NCBI GenBank assembly: GCA_013180625.2
Contig: SNVD02006886.1
Span: 124,001 to 188,000, forward strand
DNA length: 64,000 bases
Source: Boswellia sacra
Taxonomy: Eukaryota > Streptophyta > Magnoliopsida > Sapindales > Burseraceae
Direction: 5' to 3'
The first letter of the stretch is position 1, and each line of letters begins with the position of its first letter. Shown here one piece after another: positions 21,924 through 32,745 of this stretch. The notes beneath the pieces are model-generated. The model was given only the letters and a program-made list of their open reading frames with translations, had not been told where the DNA came from and ran no database searches. A program made the translations under genes and the position numbers.

Positions 21924-22994
21924 AGATTACTGAGGCTAAAGCCGCAACTTTTGAAGAAGCCATATTCTTAACCAAAGTTTGTGAATATGATTGGTGATTC
22001 ATGAAGGCCAAGTGTTATAGGGTTTTAAAATAGAAGAGTAACTTTGTGATACATGTAGCTAACCTCAATATGTATAAAAATGAATTTTTGACTTAAATTA
22101 ATTTATAGAATATCACTTTCACATTTCTTTCCAAATAATTATTTATCCAAATTCATAAAAGAATTTTTAATCATATAATAATAATAATAATAGAACACCC
22201 ATAAAACGTGTAAGGAAACAAATAGAAACTGTAATTCCAAAGGGTTTTCAAAGTGAAGATTGCTTGCTAATTGTCTATTGAGAGTAATACAATACTATAA
22301 TATACATATAAGAGCAAGATGTTAGAATTGGGTAACCAATAAATTAAGGTTCAAGATCTAATTAATTTTAAACAATATGAACAATAAGCTGGACTTCATT
22401 TTGTTTGATTTTCTTTAGTGGGGATCACGTGGTTACTCTTTTAATTGGAAGTAATTTGTAATTAACTGATTAGTTGTGATAAGAATAGTCATAAACTAGT
22501 TGCCTAGAGCACACTTAAGGTCAAACACCACAGAAGTTGTGAAATGTACCTCAGATAGCAGGAATATCTACTATTTGTTAATTTTCACTTTGATTTTTGG
22601 TATAAAGTAGCTAGTATAGCAAATAGCTTCAAATTTTTATCTTTTATGAATGTAACACAAATTTTTAGTGATAGTCAAGGTGGGATTAAAAGATAAGTAA
22701 TAAACTTATGCGATATATATATTATATATATATATATTTTAATGGATTGGATCATTGTAGTACTTAACCATGTCTGTCAATTAGTATATATTCTGACAAT
22801 TGTTTAAACCTTGATCAGATTTGCTTATTATATTAGTTAAATAGATTAAATTTCATTTACTCTTCAATCAATCTGAGTGTCAATTTAAGGGTTAATATAA
22901 AAAGTACTAAACATTAATTAAATAAAAGTTTTGATAAAATATATATGATCTATATATCCTTATATCCTATATATATCCCACAGTTATAAGACTA
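21924..22994. other. Intergenic AT-rich sequence
   Basis: No gene or element was recognised. It contains an ATA trinucleotide run near 22177 and TA microsatellites near 22711-22737. Confidence 0.55.
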
Positions 22995-24392
22995 TTTTGC
23001 TGAGTTCCTTGGAGAGAGTTGTCTCGCGCCTCTAATAGTCTCTACCTACCCACTTGTGTCAATTTCAGGTATAGGTTTATTTTTGTTAAAGATTGTTTGA
23101 GCTTTTCCTAAAAGTATAACATTAATTACTTCAATGTTGTAGCGCCTGGAACTTGAACATTGGCTCGAGGCATTTTCTCTACCTTTTCTTATCTTGAAAA
23201 AGCAAGGGCACCTTGAATCCTTGAAACGACAACTATCTTTCAGCTAATCTAGCCTCATTCATCTCTCAAGCCTAAGAAGGGGTAGCATAGGAATATCAAC
23301 CTATTGTTTGTCGACTGCACCTTTCGGCCTGAGTTAGACCCAAACTCATCCCTGATGGATGAATCTTGTGGAAGAATCCTTGGGTTTTCGAGGGATTAGA
23401 TTCTCATCAACGTTTGTGTTACTCAAGTTGATATTCTCGCTTTCGCTTTATCTACCCCTACTCGTGCTAATGCTTCCCTCTAAGATCGAACACTCTCCTA
23501 CTCATGCTTTTTGGCATCCCACAACTCTAGCCAATCACCTAGCCCCATTCATCTTCAGCCCAAGAGCGCTCAATCAGTGAGCTATTATGTACTCTTTCAA
23601 GTTGGTTGCTTCTAGGCAAACCTCCTGGCTGGTCTTTACACCCTTACCTCTTTTATCACTAAACAGTCATTAAGGGGCCGAAGCTGGTGAACTAGGTTGT
23701 TTCCTTATTTGACGATGATGCTTATCCTACCATCATCTTACTGGTTGACCTTAACCCTTGTTATTTTACGGTCATATCTAGTATTCAGAGTTTTCTTCTA
23801 TTTGGTTCTGCTCTCATGGCCCACACTAAAATAATGCCTTACCCTTACAAGTCTAATCAACTACTGTGCCCCACAAATTTTAAGGAGAACCAACTAGCTT
23901 TAGGTTCGAGTGGTATTCAGCCTTAACCACAACTCATCTATTGATTAAGTAGCTTACTTTTTTAACAAGACTAATAGCATTGTTTCTAAAGTATCACTAA
24001 AACAAAAAGGGTAATATAACAACTTTAATGTTTTCAACATCAATCGATTTGAACCTCCACTTAATTTCATGCAAGCTTCATCATTCATACCTGATTGACT
24101 AAGTGTAAGGCTTGGTGTTTGCAAAAACGTCGAGTTGATAAGGTCAGGTACTAGTAGTGACGATGACAAAGGAAGGGAAAAAGGCAAGTAAAGGCATTGC
24201 TCATTGATAAATCACCCATGTTCAGATCCACAAGCATTGACAATTGCCCTATGAAGACTTGCTTTCGCTATGGCTTTGATGGATTCCCTTAACCAAGTCA
24301 CTTCTTACGAGTCGCCGTCTCAGTCTTTAGAAGGAATATGGTTAAAGCCTTGGGCTCCTCCCACTGCTTGGGAGCTTAGCATTTTACAATCT
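22995..24392 (-). pseudogene. Organellar (plastid) 23S rDNA insertion, decayed
   Basis: The minus strand is a diverged plastid-type 23S rRNA. Recognisable conserved blocks, read on the plus strand, are 'gctgagttccttggagagag', 'tctctacctaccca', 'aatatcaacctattg', 'gcacctttcggcctga', 'gagcgctcaatcagtgagct', 'aaacctcctggctg', 'tcatatctagtattcagagt' and 'ggagaaccaactagcttt'. The series ends with 'tcccactgcttgggagctta'. Order and orientation are continuous for about 1.4 kb. An unmatched, apparently inserted stretch lies around 24095-24215. Many substitutions, mostly C to T and G to A, show that it is old. It is a nuclear copy of organelle DNA and not a functional rRNA gene. Plastid origin is preferred over mitochondrial because the text agrees with plastid 23S as I know it. 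Confidence 0.92.
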
Positions 24393-24452
24393 ATTTCTCT
24401 CTCTCTCTCTATCTCTATCTCTCTCTCCCCTATATATATGAGAGAGAGGGAG
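24390..24452. repeat. TC/GA microsatellite with short palindrome
   Basis: CT-rich run (24390-24428), then 'tatatata', then GAGAGAGAGGGAGGGA. It can fold back on itself, and sits exactly at the end of the plastid-like insertion. Confidence 0.8.
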
Positions 24453-24581
24453 GGAAGAGTCATAATGTTTGAGATTAACACTGAAAATCTTTTGACACAA
24501 ATTTTTTTGATACAAAACTGAAACTAGACACAAATTTTTAACTATTGATTTACAAAATCCAATGGTTGAGGTGATTGATGA

Positions 24582-25151
24582 TAAAAGTTCTGGAGGTATG
24601 CAGTTATAAATAATAATACAGTAAACTGTTATGTAAATCAACACAAGAGGATTTTTACGTGGTTCGGTTATAAAAACTATTTCCACGGACAGCTATAGAG
24701 CTGCAATTCACTATGATCTTGTTTATACAATCTTTAGAACCTTTTACAGTGCTGACTCACTCTCACACACAGACCTAATCTTTGACAAACAAAATCTTTG
24801 CAAAGATCCTTAACACTAGTGATAGTGCTCACTCTCTGTCACAGATAACTTAACAGAATGCTGCTAAGTTATACATAACACCCTATGTCTGATATAGAAT
24901 TACATAAACACTCAATCCTCAAGTTTTCCTAAGTGTTTACTAACTCGCTCAGACTTAATCAACAACTCATGTACGATTTTAACTCTGATACATGAAAATA
25001 AAGACTCAATGAATCAAAGATATAAAGACATCCCTTTGCATCAAAGCTTTTCTCTTATGAAGTCATGGAATGTCGTGATCAACAATTAACAACCTCTCTT
25101 GCGCAAACGACTCTCTCAATTCTTGCAGCCAACTTTTTTATACATAAATAT
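24582..25151 (-). repeat. 3' LTR of element B, left part
   Basis: Collinear with 40285-40855. The terminal TG has become TA (TAAAAGTTC versus TGAAAGTTC). It is interrupted at 25151 by element C. Confidence 0.92.
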
Positions 25152-26783
25152 TGTTGACCCAGGTATGACAACCCAAGAGGGGGGGTGAATTGGGTTTTTA
25201 TTTATCAAAATGGATTTGTAAAACTTTTCTCTGAAGATCAAAATTATTTAACTCTTTCTTTGAGAATAAAGGTGAAGAAGATGAAAATAGAATGCAATCA
25301 AAAGAATAGCAATAAAGAACAATCACAAGTGCAAGTAAATGTAAAGAGGATAGGGATAGAGAGAGTGCAAACTCAATGTACGTGGTTCGGCAAACCTTGC
25401 CTACGTCCACGGGCTCCTAGCTCCACGAGCTAAGCTTTCCACTAAGTTGTAGAAATCTTTACAACTTGCTTGATGAACAACCTCACCAAGACTTTTTCTT
25501 CAACCCTTGATAACACCATACCAATAGTTCTTCTTGATGAACAACCTTACCAAGGAAAAAATTATCTCAAGGATAACTTTTTATCCTTTACAAGAATATC
25601 TCACTCTCACCACAATACAAGAACAAGGATAATTTTTACAACAAAAGTACAACTCTCTACAAAGAGTAGATAAAGAATATAAAAACTCTCTAGACTTGAT
25701 ATTTCTCTTGTTTTTTACTTGATAGATGCTCCTCTTCACTTTTCGAATGCATGGGAGAAGGGCTCCTTTTATAGGCAAATAGGATGAACTTAATCAAGTG
25801 AAGACACCATCTCCAAATTTTCTGCCCACCATAAAAACTGTAATTTTTTATGCCATTTTTGTCAATGTTCTGTTTGAAATTTAAAAATATGCAAAACATA
25901 AAAGATTTGAAAATTTGAATAATCTTTCCAACGCATCAAGAATCAAGTCATTTGGATATCTGTAGCTCAAGATATGGCCAAAAAACCATTCGGTGCTCAT
26001 GTGACTTGATTTTTCTTCCTTGTGTCAGTCCACCGAATTGAATGATAATTCTATCAGCCTTTCGTTTGAAATTTGAATTTCTTCAAAACATAAAAGATCT
26101 TCATATTTCAATAAGATTTCTAAAACATTAAGAATCAAAGTATTTGGATATCTCTATCTCAAGATATTGATAAAACATCATTCGGTGCTTATATGAGTTG
26201 ATTTTTCTTCTCTGTGTCAGTTCACCAAATTGCATGTCAATTATGTCAGCCTTCCATTTGAAATTTGAAGTTCTTCAAAACATATGAAATGTACCTCATT
26301 ATGTCCTCTTTCCAATTCCATAAGAATCAAGTCATTTTGATTTTTCTAGCTCAAGATATGTTCAAAGGAGTATTTGATGCTCATGTCAGCTGCTTCCATT
26401 TGTCTTTCAAATTGCATGATGATTTGGACAATCTTACACTTGAAATTTAAATTTCTTAAAACATATGAAATGTTATAAATTGAGTAAGCTTTCCAAAGGC
26501 TCAAGAATCACGTCATTTGGACATCTGTAGAGAAATATATGACCAATTGATTGAACATTGTTCATGTGTCACATTCCTTGAGTCAAACCTTGTTCTTAAA
26601 CTTTGGTGCCTTTAACATGTAGTCTTCTCCTTAGCTTCAACACTTCATTTTAATAAGCCTCTTCTTGATTTTACAATTATTTCAATGATCTTACTCTTGC
26701 ACATAAATAAACATGTTAGTAAATCTCAATTAATCAATGTGTATTGTTATCATCAAAATTATCATGTAGCCTTAGAGCTAACA
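25152..26783 (-). repeat. 3' LTR of element C
   Basis: Sense strand starts TGTTAGC and ends GGTCAACA. TATA box CTATAAAAGG is on the minus strand near 25765-25774. Collinear with 30130-31761. Confidence 0.95.
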
Positions 26784-27454
26784 ATCTCCCCCTTTTTGAT
26801 GATGACAAACCATTGATTGCTTTAAAATAAGATCTAAAATCAAGAATGAAAATAAAACCAAGAATAAACAAAAAGATGACACTTGTTATGAATATATTCA
26901 AAGAATATTCTCTTCTAATTATAAAAGCAAAATTAAGAATATATTCAAAGAATATCATATAAAAGCAAAATTAAGACATATCCAACATGCCTAATTCTCT
27001 TCTAATTATACAAAATCTATCTTGACTAAGGGGTTTGGTCATATTTAGGTCTAGGGACTAATTCCCAAACTTGATTTCTCTCAAATTGGTTTAATTCTTC
27101 TTGCATAGCCAAAATCCAACTTTCATCATTTTCAGCTTCTTTGAAAGATTTTGGTTCAAATTGAGAGACAAATGCAAAATGATTATAAAAGTTCCTAAAA
27201 GAAGATCTAGTTCTCATACCTTGTGATGATTCACCAATAATGAGATCTTTAGGGTGAGCTTTTGCGTACCTCCATTCTTTTGGTAATTCTTGTGAAGAAT
27301 CAATTACTTCCTCAAGCTTTTCTTGTTGAAGTTGTAATTCATCTGGGCTCTTTTCATCAAGCCTTAATTCCTTCATTTGCCTTTCTACCTCAACAATATT
27401 ATCATCTAAATTCTTTGAAGAAATCACATTAGTTTTATCAAATTCAACATGCAT
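26784..27454 (-). pseudogene. Truncated pol C-terminus of element C, RT missing
   Basis: The frame at 27454-27026 runs through an acidic linker and the start of RVT_2 (FEPKSFKEAENDESWILAMQ, NQVWELVP), and stops at 27026. Only about 240 bp of AT-rich DNA separates it from the LTR. All of the RT palm and RNase H, normally about 2 kb, is absent. The 240 bp contain two short direct repeats, 'gaatatattcaaagaatat' and 'attctcttctaattata'. The first looks like a footprint of the deletion or of slippage. Confidence 0.85.
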
Positions 27455-28690
27455 AAAATCTTCAATAGCAAGAGTCTTTTTGTTAAAAACTCTATATGCC
27501 TTACTATGGTTGGATTAGCCAACAAAAATTCCAACACCGACTTTTGCATCAAATTTTCCAAGGATATCCTTGATGTTTAAAATAAAACATTTACATCAAA
27601 AAACTTTAAGAAATCCAATGTTGGGTTTTTTTTCCTTTCCAAAGTTCATAAGGAGTTTTCTTTATTAAAGCTCTAAAATAGACTCTATTGATTATAAAGC
27701 ATGCGGTATTAACGGCTTCGGCCTAAAAATATTTTGGCAAATTATTTTCGAGTAACATGGTCCTAGCTATTTCTTGAATAGTCCTATTTTTCCTCTCAAC
27801 AACACCATTTTGTTGTGGAGTTTTAGGTGCAGAAAAATTATGTTCAAAACCATTTTCATCACAAAGATTTTCAAATACAACATTGTCTACTTCACCACCA
27901 TGATCACTTCTAATGGACACAATAGAATACCCTTTTTGATTTTAGACTCTTTTTGTAAATTTTGAAAAAGCTTATATGGCCTCATTTTTAGTTTTCAAGA
28001 ATAATACCCAAGTGAATCTTGAATAATTATCCACAATAACAAAAACATAATACTTTCCACCAAGGCTTTGAGTTCTTGATGGTCCAAATAAATCCAAATG
28101 AAGTAATTGTAGAGGTTTATTTATTGAAATAAATTTCTTATGTTTAAAAGAACTTCTCACTTGTTTTCCAAATTGACAAGCATCACAAATCTTATCCTTT
28201 TCAAATTTTATTTTTGGAAGACCATCAACTAAATCATTTTTAGAAATTTTTGAAATTGTGTCCATGCTAGCATGACCTAACCTTCTATGCCATAACCAAG
28301 CATCATGATTAACAATGAAACAATTTTCTACATGATCATTAACATCAATATCAATTGTATAAATATTACCACATCTATTACCAACAAATAATGTCTTATT
28401 GTTACTAACATCCTTAATCACACATCTATTAGGCTCAAAAGTAACAAAATATCCCTTATCACACAATTGACTAATGCTAATCAAATCATGTTTTAAACCA
28501 TGAACAAGCAAAACATCTTTAATAATAGGTGAAGAAGGGTTACCAATATCACCATGTCCGATTACCCTTCCTTTGGCATTATCACCGAAGGTCACATATC
28601 CTCCTTTCTTCATGATTAATCTTGAGAACTTGGAGGCATCTCCGGTCATATGCCTTGAGCATCCACTATCTAAGTACCACTTGTGTTTGC
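27455..28690 (-). pseudogene. Protease and integrase of element C
   Basis: Protease begins in a shifted frame as WYLDSGCSRHMTGD with the active-site DSG intact. The open part 28649-27972 continues through WHRRLGHASMD...CDACQFGKQ to the integrase core with LHLDLFGPS. After a stop, 27920-27723 carries SIRSDHGGEV and NGVVERKNRTIQE, completing the DDE set. Several in-frame stops follow (for example just after LENNLPKYF). A shift separates Gag from protease; whether it is a natural recoding site or a mutation cannot be told from one copy. Confidence 0.88.
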
Positions 28691-30082
28691 CACTCCTTTG
28701 TTTCTACAATCAACATTAAAAAAGCGACTTTTTGATACCCAAATGTTCTTGGGTCCTTGGGGGTTAGTTATGATACTTTTTGGAACCCATATTTGTTTCA
28801 AATTAGGATTTCTCTTAATATAGCAAGAATGCACTTTGTGTCCTTCTCTTCCACAATAAGTACATGAATGATTAGGATTATTCCTAAAAGATGCATGAGC
28901 AAAATAATTTTTAAAATACTTTTGATTTTTATAAGTTTTATATCCTAACCCTCTTTTATCAAAAACACACCTTTGGTTTTGTAACATAGAATTCAAATTT
29001 TTTGTGCTTTTTGTAAAACTATCAACAATATTTCTTAAGTCATTATTTTCCTTTTTCAAAATAACATTTTCTTTCTCTAATTTATCAAAATCCTTTTGTT
29101 TTAAAATCTCATTTTCAGTTTTTAAAAAATGTATTTGACTTTCCAAACTTTCAAAATCTTTTTGCTTTAAAATTTCATTTTCATTTTCTAAAGCTTCATT
29201 TATTTCCACCAACTCTTCTAATTGAGATAACATGATTTTTGACTTCTTTTTGAAAGCATTGATTTTTGAATTTTGTTTATCAACTTGCACATGTAAATTT
29301 TGGAATGCTTCAAGTAATTCATCATATGAAAGCTTAGGATCATGATTTAGAATACTTATCTCATTTTCTCTTAAAGCCATGAAGCACATGTTTGTCACTT
29401 CGCAATCTTCTTCTTTATTCTCCTTCAAGATGATTTCATGAGTTATGAGAGAACCCATAAGTTCTTCTAATGGTAGTTTGGTGAGGTCCTTTGCTTCTTG
29501 AATTGCCGTCACCTTTGGCTCCCAAGATTTTGGTAGACACCTAAGAATCTTTCTCACCATTTCAATATTAGAATAAGATTTACCAAGAGATTTCAAACCA
29601 TTAACAATATCCGTAAATCTAGTAAACATTTCAGAAATTGATTCATCCGATTTCATCTTAAAAAGCTCATAACTATGAACTAGCATACTAATTTTGGATT
29701 CTTTAACTTGACTAGTTCCTTCATGAGTTACTTCAAGTGTGTGCCATATTTCTTGTGCCGTAGAACAAGTAGATATTCTATTAAACTCATTTCTATTTAG
29801 AGCACAATATAACACATTCATAGCTTTAGCATTCAAACTCAATTTCTTTTTATCATCTTCACTAAACTCTTTAGGTTCTTTAAGCATGCATTCCCCATTT
29901 TCAATTTTGGTAGGAACAAAAGGTCCTTCCAAAACAATAGACCACAAATCATAATCAAAAGATTTCAAGAAAATACTCATTCTAGTTTTCCAATAAGAGT
30001 AATCACTTCCATTAAAAAATGGAGATCTAGAGATAGAAAGTCCCTCAACATATAAAGTTGAATAAAAGTTGCCATAGCTCAA
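28670..30082 (-). CDS. Gag polyprotein of element C, 470 residues
   Basis: An uninterrupted minus-strand frame from ATG 30082, about 45 bp downstream of the 5' LTR primer site. It has an N-terminal Gag motif (PFFNGSDYSYWKTRM), a UBN2-type core (EIWHTLEVTHEGTSQVKESK, RCLPKSWEPK) and a long coiled coil with the unit 'ENEILKQKDFE' repeated (residues about 255-365). A complete knuckle CTYCGREGHKVHSC follows near residue 410. The protein would form the particle and bind RNA. The frame ends with a TAG that overlaps the start of the protease text in another frame. It is the only long intact retroelement frame in the window. Confidence 0.92.
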   Translation of the reverse strand: MSYGNFYSTLYVEGLSISRSPFFNGSDYSYWKTRMSIFLKSFDYDLWSIVLEGPFVPTKIENGECMLKEPKEFSEDDKKKLSLNAKAMNVLYCALNRNEFNRISTCSTAQEIWHTLEVTHEGTSQVKESKISMLVHSYELFKMKSDESISEMFTRFTDIVNGLKSLGKSYSNIEMVRKILRCLPKSWEPKVTAIQEAKDLTKLPLEELMGSLITHEIILKENKEEDCEVTNMCFMALRENEISILNHDPKLSYDELLEAFQNLHVQVDKQNSKINAFKKKSKIMLSQLEELVEINEALENENEILKQKDFESLESQIHFLKTENEILKQKDFDKLEKENVILKKENNDLRNIVDSFTKSTKNLNSMLQNQRCVFDKRGLGYKTYKNQKYFKNYFAHASFRNNPNHSCTYCGREGHKVHSCYIKRNPNLKQIWVPKSIITNPQGPKNIWVSKSRFFNVDCRNKGVANTSGT

Positions 30083-30116
30083 AATCAGTTAAGATTTAAA
30101 AAAATGAGCAACCTTG

Positions 30117-30128
30117 CTCTGATACCAC
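30117..30128 (-). promoter_or_regulatory. Primer-binding site of element C (tRNA-iMet)
   Basis: The minus strand reads TGGTATCAGAGC immediately downstream of the 5' LTR, the exact initiator-methionine tRNA site. Confidence 0.93.
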
Positions 30129-30129
30129 T

Positions 30130-31761
30130 TGTTGACCCAGGTATGGCAACCCAAGAGGGGGGGTGAATTGGGTTTTTATTTATCAAAACGGATTTAGAAA
30201 ACTTTTCTTGAAAGATCAAAATTATTTAACTCTTTCTTTGAGAATAAAGGTGAAGAAGATGAAAATAGAATGCAATCAAGAGAATAGTAATAAAGAACAA
30301 TCACAAGTGCAAGTAAATGTAAAGAGGATAGGGATAGAGAGAGTGCAAACTCAATTTACGTGGTTCGGCAAACCTTGCCTACGTCCACGGGCTCCTAGCT
30401 CCACGAGCTAAACTTTCCACTAAGTTGTAGAAATCTTTACAACTTGCTTGATGAACAACCTCACCAAGACTTTTTCTTCAACCCTTGATAACACCACACC
30501 AAGAGTTCTTCTTGATGAACAACCTTACCAAGGAAAAAATTATCTTAAGGATAACTTTTTATCCTTTACAAGAATATCTCACTCTCACCACAATACAAGA
30601 ACAAGGATAATTTTTACAACAAAAGTACAACTCTCTTCAAAGAGTAGATAAAGAATATAAAAACTCTCTAGACTTGATATTTCTCTTGTTTTTTGCTTGA
30701 TAGATGCTCCTCTTCACTTTTTGAATGCATGGGAGAAGGGCTCCTTTTATAGGCAAATAGGATGAACTTAATCAAGTGAAGACATCATCTCCAAATTTTC
30801 TGCCCACCATAAAAATTGTAATTTTTTCTACCATTTTTGTCAATGTTCTGCTTGAAATTTGAAAATATACAAAACATAAAAGATCTGCACATTTGAATAA
30901 GCTTTCCAACGCATCAAGAATCAAGTCATTTGGATATCTGTAGCTCAAGATATGGCCAAAAAACTATTTGGTACTCATGTGACTTGATTTTTCTTCCTTG
31001 TGTCAGTCCACCGAATTGAATGATAATTCTGTCAGCCTTTCGTTTGAAATTTGAATTTCTTCAAAACATAAAAGATCTGCATATTTCAATAATATTTCTA
31101 AAACATTAAGAATCAAAGCATTTGGATATCTCTATCTCAAGATATGGACAAAACATCATTCGGTGCTTATATGAGTTGATTTTTCTTCTCTATGTCAGTT
31201 CACTAAATTGCATGTTAATTATGTCAGCATTCCATTTGAAATTTAAAGTTCTTCAAAACATATGAAATGTGCCTCATTATGTCCTCTTTCCAATTCCATA
31301 AGAATCAAGTCATTTTGATTTTTCTAGCTCAAGATATGTCCAAAGGAGTATTTGGTGCTCATGTCAGCTGCTTCCATTTGTCTTTCAACTTGCATGATGA
31401 TTTGGACAATCTTACACTTGAAATTTAAATTTCTTTAAAACATATGAAATGTTATAAATTGAGTAAGCTTTCCAAGGCTCAAGAATCACATCATTTGGAC
31501 ATCTGTAGAGAAATATATGACCAATTAATTGAACATTACTCATGTGTCACATTCCTTGAGTCAAATATTGTTCTTAAACTTTGGTGCCTTTAACATATAG
31601 TCTTCTCCTTAGCTTCAACACTTCATTTTAATAAGTCTCTTTTTGATTTTACAATTATTTCAATGATCTTACTCTTGCACATAAATAAACATGTTAGTAA
31701 ATCTCAATTAAACAATGTGTATTGTTATCATCAAAATTATCATGTAGCCTTAGGGCTAACA
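30130..31761 (-). repeat. 5' LTR of element C
   Basis: Collinear with 25152-26783, with the same length of 1632 bp and the same TATA box near 30743-30752 on the minus strand. Confidence 0.95.
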
Positions 31762-32076
31762 AATATATATTGAGAGGTCTTGATACAATCTTCCTAAAAG
31801 TCCTGTAGGGATCTCAATCAAGATCACATTAGGATTAGGATAAATAAAATAAGAAATGTTTATAGTTAATCTCCTAAAGTAATATGGACACATTAACGAT
31901 CCTATTTTGATTAGGATACAAGAAATATTATCCAGATATAGAGAAATATCAAAATACTTCCTATAATAATTATCTAGAAATAGTAAAATAGGAATCAAAA
32001 TACTTTTCTTACTTTTATCACAAGTTAACCAAAGTTTGAACATATGCATATCACATGTTTTACGTTAACACCAACA
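31762..32076 (-). repeat. 3' LTR of element B, right part
   Basis: Continues the interrupted LTR after the nested insertion, beginning with the duplicated AATAT target. It ends GTTAACACCAACA, and on the minus strand is preceded by AAAAAAGGGGAGAT, the polypurine tract. Confidence 0.92.
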
Positions 32077-32745
32077 ATCTCCCCTTTTTTGGCAACTTGT
32101 GATGAAAGTGCTTAATTGTTTCTAGGAACAACACATGATAAGTTAGATATCACTGAAAGTTATCATGAACCATAAGACAGACAAATATCCCATGCAAAGA
32201 AATAATCAGAAAGCTGTTGTGAATCACATAACAGCACATTGTCATGAGATATATGATTGAACGAAATACTAAGTGAAGTGTCACTAGTACACACAAAGTT
32301 TGCAAAACAAATGAAAATATATGTTAAACACAATTGCACTCAAAATCATCTACAACATTCATTCACTTTACTGATGCAGATTATCATAATACAGCAAGCC
32401 ATTCAAGTGCACACAACATATAAAAGATAGTTCATTCTCCCCCTCACTTCTTACTTATTCCTTTGAGAAACAAGTAACACAAAAATAAAATTAGTAAGTA
32501 GAGAGAATAAGAAAAATGACAACAAATAAAAGTAGTTCAGAGTAAAAGAAATTCAGTAAGCAATAGAAAACCAGCCAAGTTAAGTTCTTCCCCAATTCTC
32601 CCCCTTGATGTGATCTTCTTCTCCCTCTTGATTTAAGCACAAGTGGCCAAAATCTAACTGAGTTTGGGGGATTTTCTGATAGGTGGTGAGGTGGAGCTGC
32701 CACAGCGTTTGACGAATTGAACTGGCGCATGGGGGTAGAGGTTTG
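32077..32745 (-). other. 3' untranslated region of element B with several polypurine tracts
   Basis: On the minus strand, G-rich purine tracts occur at 32077-32090 (next to the LTR), 32434-32443 and 32592-32604, with a weaker one near 32620. Multiple polypurine tracts near the 3' LTR are a described hallmark of Sireviruses. No coding frame was recognised. Confidence 0.75.

Larger units (their letters stand above)
25152..31761 (-). mobile_element. Sirevirus-type element C nested in the LTR of B
   Basis: A 6.6-kb minus-strand element with LTRs of identical length, 1632 bp each (25152-26783 and 30130-31761). A perfect AATAT target duplication flanks it (25147-25151 and 31762-31766). It has a perfect TGGTATCAGAGC primer site and the polypurine tract AAAAAGGGGGAGAT. 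It codes for a full-length Gag, then a protease/integrase series, but has no RT or RNase H. The LTR copies differ at about ten positions in their first 230 bases, so it is not very recent. It is still the youngest dateable insertion here, because it splits B. Confidence 0.96.

Noticed and set aside
23359..23580. Open frame of 73 codons
   Set aside because: It lies inside the plastid-type 23S rDNA insertion and on the opposite strand to the rRNA sense; it is a chance frame.
24270..24521. Open frame spanning the rDNA end and the CT repeat
   Set aside because: It is composed of pseudogene rRNA and microsatellite sequence.
28640..28700. Programmed frameshift between Gag and protease of element C
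   Set aside because: The protease text starts in a different frame right at the Gag stop, but one copy cannot separate natural recoding from a mutation, and no slippery heptamer was identified.
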